A stretch of 64,000 bases of DNA from an uncultured Eubacteriales bacterium (GTDB lineage Bacteria; Bacillota; Clostridia; Christensenellales; CAG-138), in assembly GCA_902801845.1 (NCBI GenBank), contig CADCJW010000006.1, positions 1 to 64,000 of the forward strand. The letters run 5' to 3'. Numbering within the stretch: position 1 is the stretch's first letter; every line of letters starts with the position of its first letter. Made by a program: the position numbers and the translations under genes. Positions 39,540 through 47,320 of the stretch are shown one piece after another. The notes beneath the pieces were generated by a model. It searched no databases. It was not told the DNA's origin and was given only the letters and a program-made list of their open reading frames with translations.

Positions 39540-40562
39540 TTAGAACTGGGTCAGGAAGCGGGCATCGTTCTCGTATTCATAGCGAATGTCCGAGATGCCG
39601 TACTTCAGGCTGGTCACCCGATCCACCCCCACGCCGAAGGCGAAGGCGGACCACTCCTTGGGATCGAGGCCGCAGTTTTCCAGCTCGTGGGGGTTGGTCA
39701 TGCCGCAGCCCAAGATCTCGATCCAGCCCGTGCCTTTGCACACCCGGCAGCCCTTGCCGCCGCAGATGGTGCAGCTCATGTCCAGCTCCGCGGAAGGCTC
39801 CGTGAAGGGGAAGTAGGAGGGCCGAAGCCTGGTCTTCACGTTCTCACCGAAGACCGCACGGATGAAGGCGTCCAACGTGCCCTTCAGGTTGGCCAGATTC
39901 AAATTTTTGTCCACCACGAACCCCTCGATCTGCATGAACACGGGGCTGTGGGAGGCGTCCACTTCATCCACCCGGAACACGCGGCCGGGCATGAGGAAGC
40001 GGAAGGGGGGCTTGAAGTTCTGCAGGGCCCGGATCTCGCAGGGAGAGGTGTGGGTCCGAAGGAGCACCTTGTCGTTGATATAGAAGGTGTCCTGCATGTC
40101 CCGGGCGGGGTGATCGAGGGGCAGGTTCAGCAGCGTAAAGTTGTTGTCGTCCAGCTCGATCTCCGGCCCGTCAAAGACCTGGAAGCCCATGCCGATGAGG
40201 GCGTCCCGGATGGTCCGATAGGTTTTTGTCATCGGGTGCAGATGCCCCATGGCCACAGGGCTCACCCCGGCTTCGGTCACGTCCAGCGCTTCCTTTTCAA
40301 AGCGCAGCTCCTGAGCCCTTCTTTTGAACTCCGCCCGCCGCTCTTCCATGGCGGCTTCCAGCTCCTGCTTGAGCTTGTTCACGTTGGCGCCCAGCTGGGC
40401 CCGTTCCTCCTTGCCCAGCTTCCCCATGGTGCGGAGGATGGCGGTCAGTTCCCCGGCCTTGCCGAAGAGCTGCTGCTGCAGGGCGTTGAGATCGCACTCC
40501 TCCTGCATGGCGGCCAGCTTCTTCTGGGCCTCCTCCCGGATCCGTTGCAGTTCGTTTTCCAT
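39540..40562 (-). CDS. pheS: Phenylalanine-tRNA ligase alpha subunit
   Basis: 340 residues. An N-terminal coiled coil (about 1-90) is followed by the class II core: GHLHPMTKTYRTIRDAL, HTSPCEIRAL, FRVDEVDASHSPVF and motif 3 GVGVDRVTSLKYG. A cysteine-containing segment, CTICGGKGCRVCKGTGW, is inserted in the core as in many Bacillota. The gene is governed by the T-box leader just upstream. Confidence 0.97.
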   Translation of the reverse strand: MENELQRIREEAQKKLAAMQEECDLNALQQQLFGKAGELTAILRTMGKLGKEERAQLGANVNKLKQELEAAMEERRAEFKRRAQELRFEKEALDVTEAGVSPVAMGHLHPMTKTYRTIRDALIGMGFQVFDGPEIELDDNNFTLLNLPLDHPARDMQDTFYINDKVLLRTHTSPCEIRALQNFKPPFRFLMPGRVFRVDEVDASHSPVFMQIEGFVVDKNLNLANLKGTLDAFIRAVFGENVKTRLRPSYFPFTEPSAELDMSCTICGGKGCRVCKGTGWIEILGCGMTNPHELENCGLDPKEWSAFAFGVGVDRVTSLKYGISDIRYEYENDARFLTQF

Positions 40563-40584
40563 TCGCTTTCTCCTTTTGTTTCTT

Positions 40585-40870
40585 CAAAATAAACCGCGCC
40601 CCGTCCAAAGGGACGAAGCGCGTCGTGGTACCACCCCAAGTTCGCCGCCAAAGAGAGGCGGCCTCGTTGCCAGCTGTATCGGGCTTTCCCGTCGCGAACT
40701 ACCGTAAGTTGCGGCATCTGCCGCAATCTTATTTCCCCCGCGCCGCTCCCGGGCGAACCGCATCCCTTCCTCGGCGCTCCGCTTTCACCTTGCCGGAGCT
40801 CTCTTTGGCCGCCTGGGGGACCTTTTCCCGTTCCTCGCGTTCTATACTGGTCCACGCCTAACCCATATAC
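40585..40870 (-). promoter_or_regulatory. T-box riboswitch of pheST (specifier UUC)
   Basis: On the - strand the leader shows the classic order: AGTA loop (40845-40848), stem I apex AGAGAGC...GGTGAAAGC (40781-40804), a UUC in the expected specifier position (40755-40757), and the T-box GGGTGGTACCACG (40624-40636). The terminator hairpin CGCGCTTCGTCC/GGACGGGGCGCGG (40594-40622) with a TTTATTTT tail competes with the antiterminator. Uncharged tRNA-Phe is expected to allow read-through into pheST. Confidence 0.93.
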
Positions 40871-41003
40871 ATTAGACGGCATCTTCTCCGCTGGTTCTGC
40901 TTCGGCGGCTCTTGACTGACGGTTCCCAGTCAGCCTGCGATCCGCCTTATGGAACCATCGAAGAATCTGCTCGTCGAATGCACATGCTTTAGACGCGGAT
41001 CAG
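40871..41003 (-). ncRNA. Structured RNA region upstream of the T-box, identity unknown
   Basis: About 130 nt between the likely transcription start and the T-box can fold extensively on the - strand: GATCCGC pairs with GCGGATC, GGTTCC with GGAACC, CTGAC with GTCAG, and CCGC with GCGG. CGTCTAA occurs twice near its ends. It has no reading frame and is not part of a normal T-box stem I. It could be an extra leader domain or a separate small RNA. Confidence 0.4.
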
Positions 41004-41017
41004 TATTATAACTTCGC

Positions 41018-41881
41018 CTATTCTACCACCCGGGCTTCCTTTCCGTCAAGAGTAATTTGCACGGCGGGCGCCTCGTCCGTTCGCAGCACCCGACTTTTGA
41101 CGAGGGAGAGCCGCAGCAACGTCTCGGCGGTGGGGTGCCCGTACTCGTTCCCCCGGCCCACGCTGATGACGGACAGGGCGGGGGAGACCACCTGCAAAAA
41201 CCGCAGGGACGAGGAGGCAGCGGACCCGTGGTGGCCAACCTTCAGCACGTCGGCCCGGAGCTCCTCTCGATGGTAGCGAAAGAGCAGATACTCCTCCGTC
41301 TGGAAGGTGCCGTCCGCCATGAACAGGGCCGCGTTCTCCCCGTAGGTGAGGCGCAGCACGGCGGAGCTGTCGTTGACATCGTCGTAGGCCCGTTCCTTTA
41401 AGGGGCTCAGGACCGTGAGCCGGGCCTCCCCATAGGGGATGACGTCCCCCTCTATAAGGGCCGTACAGCGGACGCCCCGGCGATGGACCTTCTTTAGCAG
41501 GTCCCCGTAGTCGCCTTCCTGGCCGCCGAAATAGACCTGGGGCACCTGGAACCGGCGGACCAGGGTCATCAAATTCCCCGTGTGGTCGGCGTGGCCGTGG
41601 GTGACGAAAACGGCGTCCAGCCTGTCCACGCCCAGGGCGTGAAGCTGGTCCACCAGCTTGTCCCTGGCCTCGAAGGGACCCGTGTCGATCATGATCCGCT
41701 CCCCCGTGGGGAAGGTCACCAGGCAGGCATCCCCCTGGCCCACGGACAAAAACAGCAGGTTCACCTTATCCGGCTGGATTTCGCCTTGGAACAGCGTCGC
41801 CGGATCCGTGGCCTGCCGAGGCTGGCGGCAGCCCAAAAGGATCAGGAGGCACGCTATGAATATGGAAAGAATTCGCTTCAT
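41018..41881 (-). CDS. ComEC C-terminal-like metallo-beta-lactamase lipoprotein
   Basis: 287 residues. The N-terminus is a lipoprotein signal with lipobox LLGC (Cys about residue 18). The metallo-beta-lactamase fold follows: LFLSVGQGDACLV, the metal-binding THGHADHTG (about residue 95), and VLKVGHHGSAASSS. The layout matches the stand-alone ComEC/Rec2 C-terminal domain, predicted here as an extracytoplasmic hydrolase, possibly a nuclease. It overlaps the trmO stop (ATGA). Confidence 0.85.
   Translation of the reverse strand: MKRILSIFIACLLILLGCRQPRQATDPATLFQGEIQPDKVNLLFLSVGQGDACLVTFPTGERIMIDTGPFEARDKLVDQLHALGVDRLDAVFVTHGHADHTGNLMTLVRRFQVPQVYFGGQEGDYGDLLKKVHRRGVRCTALIEGDVIPYGEARLTVLSPLKERAYDDVNDSSAVLRLTYGENAALFMADGTFQTEEYLLFRYHREELRADVLKVGHHGSAASSSLRFLQVVSPALSVISVGRGNEYGHPTAETLLRLSLVKSRVLRTDEAPAVQITLDGKEARVVE
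41020..41049 (-). promoter_or_regulatory. Possible promoter of the pheST leader
   Basis: On the - strand TTGACG, 18-base spacer, TAGAAT, lying over the 3' end of the upstream gene; a TATAAT sequence without a good -35 follows at 41005-41010. Confidence 0.4.
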
Positions 41882-42567
41882 GGCTCCACCACGTCAAAGA
41901 CCTTCACCACCCCGTCCTCCACGTAGAAGCGCACGTCCTTCCCGGCGTAGGGAAAGCCGTAGGGGTCGCTGCGGCCCGTGAGATACCCGGGTCGGGGGTC
42001 CAGGGATAGGGATGCCAAGAGGGCGGGCCGCTTCTCCTCCGGGATGCGGTCGAGAAGCTCCGGCGGGAACTCCACCGGCAGCCGCTCCTCCGCATGGTCC
42101 GCCGCGAAGCCATTTTTCGCCTCCGGGTGGCTGTCGGTGAAGGATAGATAGGGTTTGATGTCGTAGATGGGGGAGCCGTCCATCAGGTCTGCGCCGGCCA
42201 CCACCAGCACCGTGCCGAGGCCTGGCCGCTTCTCCATCCGTAGCAGCTCCACGGAGGACAGGCCCAGAGGGTTGGGCCGGAAGGGGGAGCGGGTGGCGAA
42301 GACCCCCATGCGGGTGTTGCCCCCCAGTTTGGGCGGCTTCACTGTGGGGGACCAGCCCTCCTGGTGGACCTCTGAAAAGCCCCAGATGAGCCACAGGTGG
42401 CTGTAGCCCTCCAGCCCCCGGAGGGCGTTTTCATCCCGGTACGGGGGCTCGAAGACGATCACGGCCTCCAGCGACTGCACCAGATTGCTTTGCCGGGGGA
42501 TGCCGAATTTGCTCGTAAAGTCGCTGTGTATGCGGGCGACGATGTGTAATTGCAGCTGTTCGTCCAT
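41878..42567 (-). CDS. trmO: TrmO-family tRNA methyltransferase
   Basis: 229 residues in the TsaA/YaeB family: IARIHSDF-like start, YSHLWLIWGF, and the SAM-binding hallmark FATRSPFRPNPLGLSSVELL, then DLMDGSPIYDIKPYL. The E. coli member methylates N6 of t6A37 in tRNA-Thr(GGU); a tRNA-Thr(GGU) gene lies nearby at 44235. The ATG at 42567 is chosen over an upstream one at 42603 because the latter overlaps the promoter; it has no Shine-Dalgarno and lies 7 nt after the -10. Confidence 0.88.
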   Translation of the reverse strand: MDEQLQLHIVARIHSDFTSKFGIPRQSNLVQSLEAVIVFEPPYRDENALRGLEGYSHLWLIWGFSEVHQEGWSPTVKPPKLGGNTRMGVFATRSPFRPNPLGLSSVELLRMEKRPGLGTVLVVAGADLMDGSPIYDIKPYLSFTDSHPEAKNGFAADHAEERLPVEFPPELLDRIPEEKRPALLASLSLDPRPGYLTGRSDPYGFPYAGKDVRFYVEDGVVKVFDVVEP

Positions 42568-42574
42568 ATTTGAC

Positions 42575-42603
42575 AGTATACGCCAGGAAAGCATACTTGA
42601 CAA
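42575..42603 (-). promoter_or_regulatory. Promoter of trmO (leaderless type)
   Basis: On the - strand TTGTCA, 17-base spacer, TATACT; the -10 ends 7 bases before the ATG. The -35 overlaps that of the divergent SPFH promoter. Confidence 0.75.
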
Positions 42604-42625
42604 GGTGGTTTCATGATGATATCAT
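42597..42625 (+). promoter_or_regulatory. Promoter of the SPFH gene with GATATCAT direct repeats
   Basis: TTGACA (42597-42602), 17-base spacer, TATCAT (42620-42625). GATATCAT occurs at 42618-42625 and again at 42629-42636, one helical turn apart, and the first is part of the palindrome ATGATATCAT; this may be an operator. Confidence 0.7.
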
Positions 42626-42656
42626 AACGATATCATACAAGACAAGGAGAACGACC

Positions 42657-43664
42657 ATGAAAGAAATCGTACTGAACTCCCGGAAGAACGGCATGGGCAT
42701 GCTGCTGTTGCTTATCCTGCTGCATGTGTTGGCCCTGCTGGGCCTCTTCGTGGGCATCGCCAAGGGCGTGACGGTCCTGATCATCCTGAGCATCCTGATC
42801 CTGGCCTTCGGGTGGATCCTGTTCTGCGGCCTCAAGGTGTTGAAGCCCCAGGAGGCTCTGGTGCTGACCCTCTTCGGCAAGTATGTGGGTACGCTGAAGG
42901 AGCCCGGGTTCTATTATGTGAACCCCTTCTGCACCGCGGTGAACCCGGCCGCCCAGACCAAGCTCAACCAGAGCGGCGACGTGGACGCCAAGTCCCATAC
43001 CCCCATCGTCATCGGCCAGAGCGGCGCCGTCTCCGGCGGGGAGGTCCCCACCAAGAAGATCTCTTTGAAGATCATGACCTTGAACAACAACCGCCAGAAA
43101 ATCAACGACTGCCTGGGCAACCCGGTGGAGATCGGCATCGCCGTCATGTGGCGGGTGGTGGACACCGCCAAGGCCGTCTTCAACGTGGACAACTATAAGG
43201 AATATCTGTCCCTTCAGTGCGACAGCGCCCTTCGGAACATCGTCCGCATCTACCCATACGACGTGGCCCCCAACGTGGACACCACCGGCGACGGGGTGGC
43301 GGACGAAGGGTCCCTCCGGGGCTCCAGCGAGGTGGTGGCCGAACGCATCCGCCAGGAGATCCAGCAGAAGGTGAAGGAGGCAGGTCTGGAGATTCTTGAG
43401 GCCCGCATCACCTACCTGGCCTATGCTCCTGAGATCGCCGCGGTCATGCTTCAGCGGCAGCAGGCCTCCGCTATCATCGACGCCAGGAAGATGATCGTGG
43501 ACGGGGCCGTGGGCATGGTGGAGATGGCTCTGGATCGGCTCAGCGAAAACAAGGTGGTGGAGCTGGACGACGAGCGCAAGGCGGCCATGGTATCGAACCT
43601 GTTGGTGGTCCTCTGCGGGAATCGGGACGCCCAGCCTGTGGTGAACTCCGGCAGCATCTACTGA
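42657..43664 (+). CDS. SPFH/band 7 domain membrane protein
   Basis: 335 residues. Two hydrophobic segments at the N-terminus ([19 protein letters not shown] and [20 protein letters not shown]) are followed by the SPFH domain ([31 protein letters not shown] onwards, to about residue 290) with the typical [23 protein letters not shown]. Stomatin-like scaffolds of this type organise membrane microdomains. The start at 42657 follows AAGGAG. The ribbon-helix-helix gene begins one base after its stop codon. Confidence 0.9.
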   Translation: MKEIVLNSRKNGMGMLLLLILLHVLALLGLFVGIAKGVTVLIILSILILAFGWILFCGLKVLKPQEALVLTLFGKYVGTLKEPGFYYVNPFCTAVNPAAQTKLNQSGDVDAKSHTPIVIGQSGAVSGGEVPTKKISLKIMTLNNNRQKINDCLGNPVEIGIAVMWRVVDTAKAVFNVDNYKEYLSLQCDSALRNIVRIYPYDVAPNVDTTGDGVADEGSLRGSSEVVAERIRQEIQQKVKEAGLEILEARITYLAYAPEIAAVMLQRQQASAIIDARKMIVDGAVGMVEMALDRLSENKVVELDDERKAAMVSNLLVVLCGNRDAQPVVNSGSIY

Positions 43665-43665
43665 T

Positions 43666-43872
43666 ATGGCGGAGGGTGGGAAAAAACAGGTGCCTTTGCG
43701 CCTGTCATCCAGCCTCTATGAGGCCATCGCCGCCTGGGCGGAGGAGGACTTTCGTTCCGTGAACGGGCAGATCGAGTATTTGCTCACGGCCTGCGTCCGC
43801 CAGCACAGGAAGAACGGCGGCATGGTGCCGGGGGAGGTGGGGCCCGATCGACAGCCGGAGGGGGAGAAATAG
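43666..43872 (+). CDS. Arc-like ribbon-helix-helix protein
   Basis: 68 residues. The core KQVPLRLSSSLYEAIAAWAEEDFRSVNGQIEYLLTACVRQH has the strand-helix-helix pattern of Arc/MetJ-type DNA-binding proteins. It starts directly after the SPFH stop and may autoregulate the pair through the GATATCAT repeats; that link is inferred only from position. Confidence 0.78.
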   Translation: MAEGGKKQVPLRLSSSLYEAIAAWAEEDFRSVNGQIEYLLTACVRQHRKNGGMVPGEVGPDRQPEGEK

Positions 43873-43911
43873 GCCCTCTGCTCAGTGTCGGTCAAAGGGG
43901 AGCCCTCTTTG

Positions 43912-43985
43912 TCATCCCGAGCGAGCAGAGCGAGCCGAGGAATCTCGGAACGGCAGAGCTTGTACACGAGCTGGTGATGTGAGTC
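43912..43985. repeat. TCATCCCGA repeat unit A ending in a tRNA-Thr 3'-end copy
   Basis: 74 bp: an interspersed-type motif (TCATCCCGAGCGAGCAGAGC to AATCTC) followed by CTGGTGATGTGAGTC, which matches the reverse complement of the tRNA-Thr 3' end with one change. Confidence 0.7.
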
Positions 43986-43995
43986 TTTCCTCTAG

Positions 43996-44070
43996 TCATC
44001 CCGACCAAGCGCAGCGCGCGGAGGGATCTCTGAGCGGGAAGGACTTATGTATATGCTGGTGATGGGAGTC
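43996..44070. repeat. TCATCCCGA repeat unit B ending in a tRNA-Thr 3'-end copy
   Basis: 75 bp, the tandem partner of the unit at 43912. It ends with GCTGGTGATGGGAGTC, identical over 16 bases to the 3' end of the tRNA-Thr gene (44239-44254). The region 43873-44234 holds no gene apart from these units and two hairpins. Confidence 0.75.
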
Positions 44071-44139
44071 TGCGCGCAAGCTGCGGGCTGCTGGCCTGAT
44101 CGGCTGGCGCAGCCTTTGGCTTGCGCTCCCCAGGGGCGG

Positions 44140-44164
44140 GAAAAAGCCCCACCGGGGCTTTTTC
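44140..44164. terminator. Strong palindromic terminator
   Basis: GAAAAAGCCCC-ACC-GGGGCTTTTTC; works on either strand. Confidence 0.8.
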
Positions 44165-44206
44165 TGTCCGCTCTCCGACTCCCTTCCACTGAAAATCCAT
44201 ATAAAT

Positions 44207-44229
44207 AGCCACCCACAAGGGGTGGCTGT
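44207..44229. terminator. Hairpin next to tRNA-Thr
   Basis: AGCCACCC/GGGTGGCT hairpin directly 3' of the tRNA on the - strand; the T tail is better on the + strand (GTTTTTA). Confidence 0.6.
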
Positions 44230-44234
44230 TTTTA

Positions 44235-44311
44235 TGGAGCTGGTGATGGGAGTCGGACCCATGAACCTCGTCATTACCAATGACGCGCTCTACCAACTGA
44301 GCTACACCAGC
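44235..44311 (-). tRNA. tRNA-Thr (GGU anticodon)
   Basis: On the - strand the cloverleaf is complete: acceptor GCTGGTG/CACCAGC, D arm GCTCAGTTGGTAGAGC, anticodon loop TTGGTAA (anticodon GGT), T loop TCCGACTCC region, and an encoded CCA (44235-44237). It has its own promoter. TrmO, which in E. coli modifies this tRNA species, is encoded 1.7 kb away. Confidence 0.95.
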
Positions 44312-44323
44312 GCTGCAACGCGC

Positions 44324-44352
44324 ATTATAACAAAGACGGCAGAGGAATGCAA
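44324..44352 (-). promoter_or_regulatory. Promoter of tRNA-Thr
   Basis: On the - strand TTGCAT, 17-base spacer, TATAAT; the tRNA begins 13 nt after the -10. Confidence 0.85.
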
Positions 44353-44396
44353 GACTTTTTTTCAAATCCGCGAAAAAAATCTAAGCGAGCCGCTTT

Positions 44397-45170
44397 TTAC
44401 GCGTTGGGCCTGTTTTTGCTATACAGGATCCGAAGGCCGTCGATGAGGATATCCGGCTCCAGATGGAAGGTGTGCCGGCAGTAGGGGACGATGAGGGGGC
44501 TGACGCCGCCGGTGAGCACGGGACTGACGCTTTCGCCCAGCTCCTCCTCCAGCCGGTCGATGAGGCCGTCCAGCATGGCCGCCGTGCCGATGAGGGCGCC
44601 GGAGCGCATGCAGTCGATGGTGTTGGTGCCCAAAAGCTTCGCGGGGCCGTTCAAGTCGATGTAGGGCAGCTGGGCCGCGTGGGCGGATAGGGCGTTCATG
44701 CTGGTCCACAGGCCCGGGATGATCATGCCGCCGATGTAGTTGCCGTTTTTGGCCACCACGGACAGAGTGGTGGCGGTGCCCATGTCCACGATGGCGATGG
44801 GGGCCTTATACTTGGCCCGGGCCGCCACCGCCGCCACGATGAGGTCGCTGCCCACGCTGGCGGGGTTGTCCATGCGGATGGAAAGCCCCGTCTTGATGCC
44901 CGGACCCACCACCAACAGATCCACGCCGGTGAGCAGCTTCACGGCGTTGGGGATCACCGTCTGCAGATAGGGGACAACGGAGGAGAGGATGCCGCCCTCG
45001 ATGGCCTCGGTCCGCACCTTGTGCATGGTGAGGATGCCCTGGATGTCCAGGGCGTACTGGTCCGCGGTCTTGTTTCGGTCGCTGGCGAGCCGGGCGGAAA
45101 AGACCTGCTGGTCGTCCACGATGCCGCCCAGAACGATGTTGGTGTTGCCTACGTCGATGGCCAGGATCAT
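44397..45170 (-). CDS. coaX: Type III pantothenate kinase
   Basis: 257 residues of the ASKHA fold: MILAIDVGNTNIVLGG (phosphate 1 motif), PASVGSDLIVAAVAA and VDMGTATTLSVV (phosphate 2), GMIIPGLWTSMNAL, and a C-terminal LTGGVSPLI. It makes 4'-phosphopantothenate, the first step of CoA synthesis. AAGGAGG precedes the ATG, and the gene overlaps the end of the ECF transporter gene by four bases, so the two are co-expressed. Confidence 0.95.
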   Translation of the reverse strand: MILAIDVGNTNIVLGGIVDDQQVFSARLASDRNKTADQYALDIQGILTMHKVRTEAIEGGILSSVVPYLQTVIPNAVKLLTGVDLLVVGPGIKTGLSIRMDNPASVGSDLIVAAVAARAKYKAPIAIVDMGTATTLSVVAKNGNYIGGMIIPGLWTSMNALSAHAAQLPYIDLNGPAKLLGTNTIDCMRSGALIGTAAMLDGLIDRLEEELGESVSPVLTGGVSPLIVPYCRHTFHLEPDILIDGLRILYSKNRPNA

Positions 45171-45907
45171 TTCTGTGCCTCCTTGTTGTCGTCAATCAGC
45201 TTCAAGGTGTCGTCGGCGGACGCCTGGACGGTCGGTCCGTCGGTATCGTGGACCAGAGACCGCGTCATGACGACCTTCTGGGCCGCCATGGGGTCCCTAT
45301 CCCGCTTGAGGGCGTGGGCCACGCCCTTGGCGATGGCGCCGCCGATGACCAGGCCCGTGGCCGCTTCCACCAGACCCTGGACGCCCACCACCAAAATGAC
45401 GAACATGATGGGGCCGCTGGCGCCCAGCTTGCTCACCAGGTTTTGGACGAAGGTGGTCCTGTAGAACACCAGCACGATGAATCCCATGAAGAACAGGGTG
45501 TTCAGCAGCGGGGCCGCAAGGCCGCCGGCGAAATAGCTCCAGGTGTGCTTTTTATCCGCCTTGCTGAGCAGCCGGAACAGCCAGCCCGTCACCGCGCCCA
45601 CCAGGGCCCGGGTGCCTACGCACAGCAGGACCGTGAAGAAGGGACTCTCCTGAAAGAAAAAATACGTCATCGCGGATTTTCCGGTGATGGCGTCGTACAG
45701 GCTCGTAAGGCCGAAGACGGCGCCCAGGATCGTGCCCGCAAGGGGTCCCAAAAGCATGGAGCCGATGGCGATGGGGATCATGGTGAAGGTCATGACCAAC
45801 GGCCCCACGGGGACGCTGGAAAGGCCCGTGATCTTCATGACCAGGATGATGCCCACGAACAGGGCCACCTCAGCCAAATACCTGGTGCTGAACGTCTTCT
45901 TTTCCAT
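45167..45907 (-). CDS. panT: ECF transporter S component, probably for pantothenate
   Basis: 246 residues with six hydrophobic segments. The S-component pattern PIAIGSMLLGPLAGTILGAVFGL is clear. The overlap with coaX and the coaBC gene nearby support pantothenate as substrate (PanT), though the sequence alone does not prove it. The second of two close ATGs (45907) is chosen because it lies 9 nt from AAGGAGG while the first is only 3 nt away. No energising ECF module is in the window. Confidence 0.78.
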   Translation of the reverse strand: MEKKTFSTRYLAEVALFVGIILVMKITGLSSVPVGPLVMTFTMIPIAIGSMLLGPLAGTILGAVFGLTSLYDAITGKSAMTYFFFQESPFFTVLLCVGTRALVGAVTGWLFRLLSKADKKHTWSYFAGGLAAPLLNTLFFMGFIVLVFYRTTFVQNLVSKLGASGPIMFVILVVGVQGLVEAATGLVIGGAIAKGVAHALKRDRDPMAAQKVVMTRSLVHDTDGPTVQASADDTLKLIDDNKEAQK

Positions 45908-46033
45908 ATTCATTTACCTCCTTGCTCGTGTTCCGCCAAAGGGATACACTGCGTAGAATGAGGCTTTGGGTGCCGCCCCTTCGTCCTGCTGTCCCAGAGG
46001 GTATAGCAGACGGGCTTTCCCCTTGCCAAGGTG

Positions 46034-46062
46034 ATTATAGCGTATGGGGGCGGGGGATGCAA
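46034..46062 (-). promoter_or_regulatory. Promoter of panT-coaX
   Basis: On the - strand TTGCAT, 17-base spacer, TATAAT. The ~120-nt leader before the ATG can form a CTGCT/AGCAG hairpin but no riboswitch I can name. Confidence 0.82.
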
Positions 46063-46087
46063 TCCTTTTTTGTGCGGGCTGCCTCGA

Positions 46088-46116
46088 TTGACATGCCTGT
46101 ATGGCGCTGATATACT
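46088..46116 (+). promoter_or_regulatory. Promoter of the secreted protein gene
   Basis: TTGACA, 17-base spacer, TATACT; 31 nt before the ATG. Confidence 0.85.
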
Positions 46117-46147
46117 TTTTATAGAGTGAAACACCTGGAGGTATCCC

Positions 46148-47275
46148 ATGAAACGCTTGTCTTCCCTTCTGTTGGCACTGCTCCTTTTGACCGCTTCCTT
46201 CCTTGTCGGTGCTCCCGCCGCCCATGGGGACGTGCAGGATCAGCTGCCCCTCACCCTGATCGAAAAAGAGGGCTTCACGGCGACTGTCACCAGCGTGGAC
46301 GATGCCGCCCGGGAGGACTGGATGCTGGCCGTGGGGCTCCACTTCGTGGGCTCGGAAGCGGGAGCAGAGCTCATCCTCTATCAGGTCCGCGTCAACGGCT
46401 GGACGCTGGGGTATGATGATTTCAAAACGGAGGCGCTGTACGGCGCGTATCTGGATAAAAACGGTCTGGACGACACGGTGTATATCCTTTCCACGGTGAA
46501 AGACAGTTACCAGATCAGCGAGATCGACACCGTGGAGTTCATTTTTCAGATCCGCTCAGTGGAAGACGGCCGAGCTGTCACCGAGAAGGGCATGCTGACT
46601 CTGTCCGAGAGCCCCGTTGAAGCGCCCGTCAGCCTGCGGTACGACGCCAGACTCTTCTTCGATGATTGGAACATGACCACGCCTATCTGCCTGACCTACG
46701 CCACCAACCGAACCGATATTCCGGCTATGGTGACCCTGGCCGTTACCGCCATCGATGCCGGCGGAGAGCCCATCCCTATATTCGACATGATGCTCGGCAG
46801 GACGCGACAGGTCAACCAATTCTCTCTCTGCGTGCCTGCCGGCGTGGAGGACTATCCCATCGCCTTCCGGCTCCCATCGAGCTATACTTTTGATCAAGCG
46901 GCCAATGCGCCCATGCCCGCCATCGATCATCTGGACTGTGAAGTGGTCAGCTGCGTGGCCATTTTGGACGAGGATTTGGCCAATCATTTTACCGCCGGGG
47001 AGGTGTCTGTGGATAAGTACAACCTGCGCATGCCCCTGGTCTTCGACGAAACGATCGCCAACGAATATTCCGATATCTACGCCAATTACACCCTGGTCGG
47101 CCGTACCGGGGGCGAGATCGTCTCCATCGTCTGCTCCAATTTGTCCGGCTCCTGGTCGGTCCAGTACGCTCTCGACAACGACCAGAACTATCTGCAGGTC
47201 TACAAGGATGCGCCCAGGGAGACCGTAGAGGAGTGGAGCTTCTATCCCGGGTTTATCAGCGGGAAAAAGCGATAA
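46148..47275 (+). CDS. Secreted protein of unknown function
   Basis: 375 residues. A signal peptide ([20 protein letters not shown], cut near AHG about residue 27) is followed by beta-rich sequence without recognised domains. Two loosely similar segments (around WMLAVGLHFVGSEAGAELILYQVRVNGW and around PAMVTLAVTAIDAGGEPIPIFDM) suggest repeated beta-sandwich modules. CTGGAGG precedes the ATG. The gene is a single transcription unit between its own promoter and terminator. Confidence 0.75.
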   Translation: MKRLSSLLLALLLLTASFLVGAPAAHGDVQDQLPLTLIEKEGFTATVTSVDDAAREDWMLAVGLHFVGSEAGAELILYQVRVNGWTLGYDDFKTEALYGAYLDKNGLDDTVYILSTVKDSYQISEIDTVEFIFQIRSVEDGRAVTEKGMLTLSESPVEAPVSLRYDARLFFDDWNMTTPICLTYATNRTDIPAMVTLAVTAIDAGGEPIPIFDMMLGRTRQVNQFSLCVPAGVEDYPIAFRLPSSYTFDQAANAPMPAIDHLDCEVVSCVAILDEDLANHFTAGEVSVDKYNLRMPLVFDETIANEYSDIYANYTLVGRTGGEIVSIVCSNLSGSWSVQYALDNDQNYLQVYKDAPRETVEEWSFYPGFISGKKR

Positions 47276-47290
47276 CGCATCTTTATCTTC

Positions 47291-47320
47291 CGGCGGACGA
47301 AAGGCGTCCGCCGGTTGCTT
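47291..47320 (+). terminator. Terminator after the secreted protein gene
   Basis: CGGCGGACG, AAAGG loop, CGTCCGCCG, then GTTGCTTTT. Confidence 0.8.

Noticed and set aside
37521..40592. 1023-codon + strand frame opposite pheST
   Set aside because: Antisense shadow of two conserved synthetase genes and part of their leader; no start signal or domain.
43912..44070. CRISPR array
   Set aside because: Only two imperfect tandem units with no uniform repeat-spacer pattern and no cas genes in the window.
43992..44365. - strand frames across the tRNA-Thr 3' flank
   Set aside because: They run through the tRNA gene, two terminators and the TCATCCCGA units; the apparent similarity among them comes from the repeats.
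45914..46030. Riboswitch before panT
   Set aside because: Only one plain hairpin is visible; none of the conserved cores I know (including pantothenate-linked motifs) can be recognised.
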